A DNA stretch of 7,773 nt, from the NCBI GenBank assembly GCA_002869425.1, contig PKSZ01000673.1, positions 9,830-17,602 on the forward strand, in the 5' to 3' direction. Positions 1-5,299 of the stretch are shown here, piece by piece. This stretch comes from Marinilabiliales bacterium (GTDB lineage Bacteria; Bacteroidota; Bacteroidia; Bacteroidales; BM523). How positions within the stretch are numbered: position 1 is the first letter of the stretch; each line of letters opens with the position of its first letter. A model generated the notes under the pieces. It was not told where the DNA came from, made no database searches, and saw only the letters and a list, made by a program, of their open reading frames with translations. The position numbers and the translations under genes were made by a program.

Positions 1-563
1 TAGGTTCGAATTGTAAGATGCTGATCATTACGATGAATGAAATTAACGTTGCAGCCGTTATGCGCTATGCTCTTGTCGTGCCTGTATTTTTTTCCTTCTT
101 GTATGACATCCGTTGTGGTTAGATTTTCAACGAATTTAATATAATGAGGAGATCCTGTATCAATAAAATAATCTTGTTTGAGCTTGTCAATGTTTTTAAC
201 ATCCGTCATCTTCAAAGATATTGTACCGCTATCAAGAATCTTGGCTTCATGAACACCATCCACCGCAATAAATTTTGTATAACCATTAATAATACCCATC
301 CATTTTGCGAATGCAACTGTACATCTTCCTCCGTTTCCACACATACTTCCTTCATAACCATCAGAGTTATAATACACCATTCTGAAATCATAATCTTTGT
401 TTGTTTGAATGAGTATCAAACCATCTGCGCCAATGCCAAATCTACGATGACAAAGTTCTTCGATTAATGTCTGATTTTGTTTAGGAAACAATAACTTTCT
501 GTCATCAATCATAATAAAATCATTACCTGTACCGTGATATTTGCAGAATTTGATGGTTTTCAC
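1..563 (-). CDS. dapF: Diaminopimelate epimerase DapF, N-terminal 187 residues (3' end beyond window)
   Basis: DapF is the cofactor-independent racemase that converts LL- to meso-diaminopimelate in the cytoplasm, supplying lysine and the peptidoglycan cross-link residue. I translated the reverse strand directly. The protein opens MKTIKFCKYHGTGNDF, with the family's GTGNDF motif at residues 11-16. It carries FGIGADGL at 42-49 and NSDG at 66-69. The first catalytic cysteine is C75 in the MCGNGGRC signature, and a GSPH motif lies at 137-140. The second catalytic cysteine would fall in the part off the left edge; the full family length is about 260 to 280 residues. The start is GTG at 561-563. 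An in-frame TAA lies three codons upstream (570-572) with no other start between them, and no Shine-Dalgarno is visible, which is usual for this phylum. The frame is intact throughout. The gene is divergent from the Do-type protease, with 131 bp between the starts. The assignment is secure. Confidence 0.96.
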   Translation of the reverse strand, partial: MKTIKFCKYHGTGNDFIMIDDRKLLFPKQNQTLIEELCHRRFGIGADGLILIQTNKDYDFRMVYYNSDGYEGSMCGNGGRCTVAFAKWMGIINGYTKFIAVDGVHEAKILDSGTISLKMTDVKNIDKLKQDYFIDTGSPHYIKFVENLTTTDVIQEGKKYRHDKSIAHNGCNVNFIHRNDQHLTIRT

Positions 564-665
564 TGTTAATTATTGTTAAAATATGGCTTGATTAGCAACA
601 CATTAGATGTTTTTTTCGTTTTTAGTATGAACTTTGTAAATGTAGTAAATTGATGCCAAACTTTA

Positions 666-673
666 TAAATTTG
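666..673 (+). promoter_or_regulatory. Candidate Bacteroidota -7 box for the Do-type protease gene
   Basis: TAAATTTG matches the phylum's -7 consensus TAnnTTTG exactly and lies 21 bases before the ATG at 695, giving a short leader. The upstream element is not convincing: a TTTG at 633-636 is about 29 bases away, against the expected 19-21, and a TTG at 650-652 is too close. In AT-rich spacer DNA such a match can occur by chance. I saw no equally good box on the minus strand for dapF. Confidence 0.3.
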
Positions 674-694
674 TGTAACTAAAGCTGTGGAGAT

Positions 695-2122
695 ATGAAA
701 GCAAAAGGATTATTACTCTCATTGTTGATGGCAGTTGTTGGAGGAATCGTGTCAATAACTGCATATAAACTTTTGGAAGAGCACAATCAAAAAGAAAGCT
801 TAATTCAGGAACCCATAAATGGTTCATTAACTTCAATGCCGGGTTCAAATACTGCCAATAGTACAGATTTTGCTTTTGCTGCTGAAAAATCTATTCATGC
901 TGTTGTTCACGTGAAAACAAAGCAGCATCAGGATAGCTATTACAACAACTTATATGATTTCTTTTTTGGTGATGTTTATAAATATACACCTCAGCCGATT
1001 ACTGCATCTGGTTCTGGTGTAATTATTTCAAGCAATGGATATATTGTTACGAATAATCATGTAATTGATGGTTCTGATTATATTGAAGTCGTGTTAAATG
1101 ACAAGAGTAAATATAAGGCTAGCCTTGTAGGGACAGATCAAAAAACAGATATAGCTTTATTGAAGATTGAAGCAGATGATCTTCCATTTCTGACATATGG
1201 AGATTCAGATGGTTTATCTGTTGGTGAATGGGTATTGGCTGTTGGAAATCCATTTAATTTAACATCTACCGTAACGGCTGGTATTGTAAGTGCAAAGGCT
1301 AGGAATATTAATATTCTTTCGCATTTTGCAATTGAATCTTTTATACAGACAGATGCAGCCGTAAATCCTGGAAATAGTGGAGGAGCATTGGTAAATACAA
1401 AAGGAGATTTGGTTGGAATAAATACTGCAATTGCTTCAAATACAGGCTCGTATGCAGTATATAGTTTTGCTATCCCTGCTAATATCGTTAAAAAGATTGT
1501 GGCCGATATTATTGAATTCGGGGAAGTACAAAGGGCCTATATTGGTGTATATCCTAAAGAAATAACACAGGAAATTGCAGAAGAAATGAATTTATCCAGT
1601 ATGAATGGTATTTATGTCGATGGTATCAATGAAAATGGAGCTGCTGCTGCTGCAGGAATTCAGGATAAAGACATTATTACAAATATTTCTGATTTCCCTG
1701 TAAACAATGTCCCTCAATTGCAGGAACAGGTTAGTAAGTATCGCCCGGGAGATAAAGTGAATGTTAAGTTTATTCGGGATGGAGAAGAGAAAACTGTTGT
1801 GGTTGAACTGAGAAACAGGCAAGGAAATACTTCTATTATTAAAAGTTCAGAAATAAGTATAATGGGTGCAAGGTTTGGAGAAATATCCAATGAGGAGAAA
1901 TCAAGATTGCGCTTGAGAAATGGTGTGAAGGTAATTGAGCTTAAGCAGGGAGAGTTGTTAAAAGCAGGAATAAAGCAGGGTTTTATTATTACTCAAATTA
2001 ATAAAGTACCTGTATACTCGGGAGAAGATGTATATAATCTTTTAAGTTCAATTGAAGGTGTTGTATTGGTTGAAGGAATTTATCCAAACGGCATTTCTGT
2101 ATATTATACTTTCGGAATTTGA
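695..2122 (+). CDS. degQ: Do/DegQ-family periplasmic serine endopeptidase with two PDZ domains
   Basis: This HtrA/Do-type protease should degrade or refold damaged proteins in the periplasm. Residues 4-24 form one hydrophobic segment (LLLSLLMAVVGGIVSITAY) with no clear signal peptidase site after it, so it may be an uncleaved membrane anchor. The chymotrypsin-fold domain spans about 60-275. Its triad is H122 in VTNNHVIDG, D152 in KTDIALLKI and S228 in NPGNSGGAL. PDZ1 spans about 281-371. A divergent PDZ2 (about 388-470) ends in GIYPNGISVYYTFGI, a tail typical of Bacteroidota homologues. The length of 475 residues is normal. The ATG at 695 is chosen because it gives an N-terminal export segment; a weak GGAG lies only two bases upstream. 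rpoD follows 103 bp downstream on the same strand. A run of six GCT/GCA codons gives AAAAA at about 316-320 in PDZ1. The family is certain; degQ rather than degP or htrA is a naming choice. Confidence 0.94.
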   Translation: MKAKGLLLSLLMAVVGGIVSITAYKLLEEHNQKESLIQEPINGSLTSMPGSNTANSTDFAFAAEKSIHAVVHVKTKQHQDSYYNNLYDFFFGDVYKYTPQPITASGSGVIISSNGYIVTNNHVIDGSDYIEVVLNDKSKYKASLVGTDQKTDIALLKIEADDLPFLTYGDSDGLSVGEWVLAVGNPFNLTSTVTAGIVSAKARNINILSHFAIESFIQTDAAVNPGNSGGALVNTKGDLVGINTAIASNTGSYAVYSFAIPANIVKKIVADIIEFGEVQRAYIGVYPKEITQEIAEEMNLSSMNGIYVDGINENGAAAAAGIQDKDIITNISDFPVNNVPQLQEQVSKYRPGDKVNVKFIRDGEEKTVVVELRNRQGNTSIIKSSEISIMGARFGEISNEEKSRLRLRNGVKVIELKQGELLKAGIKQGFIITQINKVPVYSGEDVYNLLSSIEGVVLVEGIYPNGISVYYTFGI

Positions 2123-2161
2123 TTGTAATACAGAAGGTTAGATTTAATGTTTTGAAAAAAG

Positions 2162-2178
2162 AGTCAAGCGTATTGACT
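2162..2178. repeat. Short inverted repeat upstream of rpoD
   Basis: AGTCAA (2162-2167) and TTGACT (2173-2178) are perfect inverted copies separated by GCGTA. The pairing extends by one G-T wobble and one A-T pair. It could be a weak hairpin after the protease gene or an operator half-site pair. The right arm contains the TTG that would be the upstream element of the candidate rpoD promoter. A six-base match in AT-rich DNA is not strong evidence. Confidence 0.35.
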
Positions 2179-2203
2179 TTGGTGTAAAAATAATATAAAT
2201 TCG
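2173..2203 (+). promoter_or_regulatory. Candidate promoter for rpoD
   Basis: TTG at 2173-2175 is followed 20 bases later by TAAATTCG (2196-2203), which differs by one base from the Bacteroidota -7 consensus TAnnTTTG. The spacing fits the phylum's TTG to TAnnTTTG layout. Transcription would begin near 2210 and leave a leader of about 16 bases before the ATG. If it is real, rpoD need not depend on read-through from the protease gene. This is a pattern match only. Confidence 0.35.
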
Positions 2204-2216
2204 CAGTTAATTTTTT

Positions 2217-2222
2217 GGGAGG
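2217..2222 (+). promoter_or_regulatory. Shine-Dalgarno-like GGGAGG before rpoD
   Basis: GGGAGG contains the GGAGG core complementary to the 16S rRNA 3' end. It ends three bases before the rpoD ATG, which is closer than the usual optimum. It stands out because the dapF start here has no such motif and Bacteroidota genes generally lack strong Shine-Dalgarno sequences. Confidence 0.5.
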
Positions 2223-2225
2223 TCT

Positions 2226-3086
2226 ATGAGACAATTAAAGATTACCAAGTCTATTACCAACAGAGAAAGTGCATCCCTGGATAAATATTTGCAGGAGATT
2301 GGAAAAGAGGAACTTATCACTGTTGAAGAAGAAGTGGAATTAGCGCAGCGAATCAGAAAAGGAGACCGCGAAGCACTGGAGAAATTAACAAGGGCAAATT
2401 TGAGATTTGTAGTCTCAGTTGCAAAACAATACCAGAACCAGGGTTTGAGTCTTCCGGATTTGATTAACGAGGGTAATCTGGGGCTGATTAAAGCTGCAGA
2501 GAAATTTGATGAAACGCGTGGCTTTAAGTTTATTTCTTATGCCGTTTGGTGGATTCGCCAATCAATACTTCAGGCATTGGCTGAACAGTCAAGGATCGTG
2601 AGGTTACCTTTAAATCAGGTTGGTTCATTGAATAAGATCAATAAGGCTTTTTCTAAGTTTGAGCAGGAAAATGAAAGAACTCCTTCTCCTGAAGAGCTTG
2701 CTGATTTATTGGATTTGCCTAAGGAAAAGGTTGTGGATACAATCCGAGTATCGGGACGCCATATTTCTGTTGATGCTCCTTTTGTCGAAGGAGAAGACAA
2801 TAGTTTGTTGGATGTACTTGAAAACAGGGATAGTCCAGTTGCCGATAGTTCTTTGATCAATGAATCCTTGTCAAAGGAAATTGACAGAGCTTTGGCTACA
2901 CTTACTGAAAGAGAAAGAGATATTATCAAATTATTTTTCGGTATCGGCGTTCAGGAAATGACACTTGAAGAAATTGGAGAACGTTTTGGATTGACAAGGG
3001 AAAGAGTTCGTCAGATTAAGGAGAAAGCCATCAGAAGATTGCGCCATACTTCAAGAAGTAAATTATTAAAATCTTATTTGGGATAA
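2226..3086 (+). CDS. rpoD: Primary (housekeeping) RNA polymerase sigma factor RpoD/SigA
   Basis: This is the group 1 sigma-70 factor that directs RNA polymerase to housekeeping promoters. The 286-residue length and the [10 protein letters not shown] start are characteristic of Bacteroidota RpoD, which lacks region 1.1 and the long non-conserved insert of enterobacterial RpoD. Region 1.2 lies at about 15-48. Region 2 lies at about 52-121: the core-binding helix includes [18 protein letters not shown] (78-95), and the -10 melting and recognition segment is [21 protein letters not shown] (98-118), written here in part as its key aromatic residues F99, Y105, W108 and W109. Region 3 spans about 132-207, with ISVDAPF at 180-186. 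Region 4 (about 215-278) carries the helix-turn-helix [20 protein letters not shown] (251-270). The ATG is confirmed by the conserved N terminus. A strong terminator begins 17 bases after the stop codon. The assignment is certain. Confidence 0.98.
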   Translation: MRQLKITKSITNRESASLDKYLQEIGKEELITVEEEVELAQRIRKGDREALEKLTRANLRFVVSVAKQYQNQGLSLPDLINEGNLGLIKAAEKFDETRGFKFISYAVWWIRQSILQALAEQSRIVRLPLNQVGSLNKINKAFSKFEQENERTPSPEELADLLDLPKEKVVDTIRVSGRHISVDAPFVEGEDNSLLDVLENRDSPVADSSLINESLSKEIDRALATLTERERDIIKLFFGIGVQEMTLEEIGERFGLTRERVRQIKEKAIRRLRHTSRSKLLKSYLG

Positions 3087-3102
3087 TTTCACCTACGAAA
3101 TT

Positions 3103-3138
3103 AAAAAATGGGGTAGTGTTTTCGCTACCCCATTTTTT
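3103..3138. terminator. Bidirectional intrinsic terminator between convergent genes
   Basis: The arms AAAAAATGGGGTAG (3103-3116) and CTACCCCATTTTTT (3125-3138) are perfect 14-base inverted copies. One wobble and one G-C pair can close further onto a TTTT loop (3119-3122). The stem holds a G-rich block, TGGGGTAG, flanked by A6 on the left and T6 on the right. It therefore reads as a stem plus U-tract in both directions, ending rpoD rightward and able to stop the large minus-strand gene leftward. Confidence 0.92.
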
Positions 3139-3143
3139 GTGTT

Positions 3144-3170
3144 AAAAGAGCGCTCAATGAACGCCCTTTT
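3144..3170 (-). terminator. Second, imperfect hairpin after the large secreted-protein gene
   Basis: Read on the minus strand, AAAAGGGCG and CGCTCTTTT form a nine-base stem with one mismatch and a nine-base loop, ending in four T. It begins 11 bases after the stop codon at 3182-3184. It could serve as the first terminator of the minus-strand gene, with the stronger hairpin at 3103-3138 behind it. The short T-run and the mismatch make it weaker. Confidence 0.4.
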
Positions 3171-3184
3171 GAATTTTTACCTTA

Positions 3185-3430
3185 TTTTAAAATTACTCTT
3201 TCTGTATTGCTAAAACCATTGCCAGTTATTTCAATGAAATAAATTCCTTTGGCTTTTGATCTTAAATCTATGATTGTAGTTTTCTCTCCTGAATGAATGG
3301 TCTCAATCGTTTTTCCTAAAATATTCACAATTTTAATTTCATTGATTGTACTTGTTGCTTTTATATTAAGCAATCCATCTGTAGGATTAGGATATATAAC
3401 CAATTCACTACCTGATTGTTCTGCAATAGA
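3185..3430 (-). other. T9SS type A C-terminal sorting domain
   Basis: The last 82 residues follow the Por secretion C-terminal domain pattern. ELVIYPNPTDGLLNIK opens the domain, with the hallmark YPNPT. IKIVNILGKTIETI is the central beta strand with the family's N-x-x-G-K. It closes with DLRSKAKGIYFIEITGNG and a final strand ending TERVILK. The family directs proteins across the outer membrane through the type IX system, after which the domain is removed by the sortase PorU. It lies downstream of the premature stop, so the truncated protein would lack it. Confidence 0.93.
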
Positions 3431-3578
3431 TATTGAGAACTCAACAGTATCACAAACTGAAGCTGTACATGCGTTGGCATCTGTTACAGTAACACAATAT
3501 ACATCCGGAAGAAGATTTGAGATCATTTGTGTGTTTTCACCATTCGACCATGCGTAAGATACAGGCATAGTTCCTCCC

Positions 3579-3598
3579 GTCGCCGTCGCCGTCGCCGT
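3579..3598. repeat. GC-rich hexanucleotide microsatellite inside SprB repeat 10
   Basis: The unit GTCGCC occurs three times, followed by GT: 20 bases of pure repeat in otherwise AT-rich coding DNA. On the coding strand it encodes alternating Thr-Ala in DGTATATATGG. Gain or loss of a unit would change the protein by two residues without shifting the frame. Confidence 0.85.
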
Positions 3599-5296
3599 TC
3601 CATCTGCAGTTGTTCCGTCAGTAGCTGCAGTTGTGGATACAGAAACTGTTAATTCTGGTGGATCAGATACAGTAATTGTATTTACAAGATAACAACCTGT
3701 AGCATCTGTAATAGTTACAGTATAGAATCCTGCAGCCAGAGCATTAGGATCAGCTGTTCCCCAATCTTCAGTGTATGGAGGTGTTCCGCCTGTAATAGTT
3801 AATACAACAGAACCTGTTTCTCCATAGCATAATGGATCTGTAATGGTTGCATTTGCGATTAGTGGTGAAGGTTCATTCACGATGAAACTTTCTGTAATAA
3901 TACATCCATTAGCATCTGTAATTGTTACGTTGTAATTTCCAGCAGCCAGAGCATTAGGATCAGTTGTTCCCCAATCATAAGAATAAGGACTGCTTCCTCC
4001 AGTTGCAACAACTGTAATTGTACCATCGCTGGCTCCAAAACAAGTTACATCAAAAATTACTGTATTTGCTTGATCAACAGCTAGTGCGGTTGGTTCGCTT
4101 ATTGTAACTGGGCTTGTTTCTTCACAACCAGCATCGTCTGTAACTGTAACGGTATATGTTCCTGCCAACAATGCATCCGGGTTGTTTGATCCCCAGTTTT
4201 CATTGTATGGTGGTGTACCACCTGTAATGCTTAAAGTAACAGAACCTGTTTCTCCATTACAAAGAGCATCTGTGATTGAAGGTATTATTGAGATAGCATT
4301 TGGTTCAAGAACATCAATCACTTGTGAATTTGAACAGTTGTTCTGATCCGATACTGTAACAATATACTGACCAGCATAAAGATTACTTAATGAAGAAGAT
4401 GTTTCTCCTGAAGCCCAGTTATATGTGTAGGGACTTGTTCCTCCTGATACAGAAAGATCAATAGCACCTGTATTGTCACCATTACAAAGTACATCAGTAA
4501 CTGTTGGAATAACCGTAATACCACCATTATCATTAATGGTAACTGTATTTACAACAGCGCATCCAGAATCATCAGTAGTTGTAACAGTATATGTTCCTGC
4601 AGCAAGATTTGATGCTGTTGCTCCTGTTTGTGAATCACTCCAAATGTATGTGTATGTACCAGAACCACCTGTTGAGGAGGCAGTAGCTGATCCATCAGCC
4701 TGGTTACAGTTTGCATCTGTAGTAGTGAATGTAGTTGCAATTTCAGTTGGTTCACCAAGTGTAATGCTAAGTTCAGCTGTACAATTATTTGCGTCGGTTG
4801 CAGTAACAGCATATGTACCAGCACAAAGATTTTCAATTAAAGCAGTAGATTCACCATTATCCCAGTTGTATGAGTAAGCTGGTGTTCCACCATTTGCACC
4901 AACTTCAATGCTTCCGTCACAAGTACCAAAGCAGCTGGCATCTGTTGCTGATAATTCTGATACTGAGAGTGCTGTTGGTTCTCCAATTGTTGTACTTAAT
5001 TCAGCAGTACAAGCATTAGCATCTGTTGCAGTAATGTTATATGTTCCTGCACATAGATTTTCAATAAGAGATGTGCTAGCTCCGTTATCCCAATCATAAG
5101 AATAACCGGAAGTTCCACCTGCTGCAGCAACTTCAATTGAACCATCGCAAAGACCATTACATGTTACGTCAGCAGAACTACTTAGAGAAATTGTAAGTTC
5201 CGATGGCTCAGTTATGGTAACGGATGCAGTTGTTGTTTGTGATAAAGCATCTGTGACGGTAACTGTATGTACACCTGCACAAAGGCTGGTAGCATC

Positions 5297-5299
5297 TTA
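5297..5299 (-). other. Premature in-frame TAA (probable CAA to TAA)
   Basis: The codon falls in repeat 2 after NGESL and before DATSLCAG. Aligned on the flanking NG and on the Leu nine positions later, repeat 10 reads NGENTQMISNL and has Gln at the same place. The repeat keeps its exact length across the stop, so a substitution fits and a frameshift does not. CAA to TAA is a single transition. Confidence 0.85.

Larger units (their letters stand above)
3182..5296 (-). pseudogene. Orphaned 3' part of the large secreted protease gene: SprB-type repeats and T9SS sorting domain
   Basis: This is the in-frame continuation of the gene to its right, cut off by the TAA at 5297-5299. I translated it codon by codon. 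It is open for 704 codons in the same frame and ends at TAA 3182-3184. It completes SprB repeat 2, continues through repeats 3-10 and ends in the T9SS sorting domain. It does not look like an independent gene: the first 325 codons contain no ATG, GTG or TTG. The first candidate start is a GTG at 4319-4321, which lies inside repeat 6, has no ribosome site and would yield a protein without a signal peptide. The reading frame has not decayed, with no further stops or shifts. This points to a very recent nonsense change, a base-call error, or read-through. If the stop were absent, this segment would be the surface-display and export part of one protein of more than 1,500 residues. Confidence 0.85.

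Noticed and set aside
144..467. Plus-strand open frame of 107 codons at the left
   Set aside because: It is antisense to dapF, which carries clear catalytic motifs on the minus strand.
1638..1656. GCT/GCA run in the Do-type protease as a phase-variable tract
   Set aside because: It is a short triplet run giving five alanines and cannot shift the frame; it looks ordinary.
4319..4321. GTG as the start of a separate gene encoding the last 379 residues
   Set aside because: It lies inside SprB repeat 6, has no ribosome-binding site or signal peptide, and the same frame is open upstream back to the TAA at 5297.
4473..5099. Plus-strand open frames with Val/Ser/Thr-rich repeats opposite the SprB array
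   Set aside because: Their periodicity simply mirrors the coding repeats on the other strand, and they have no starts, signals or domains of their own.
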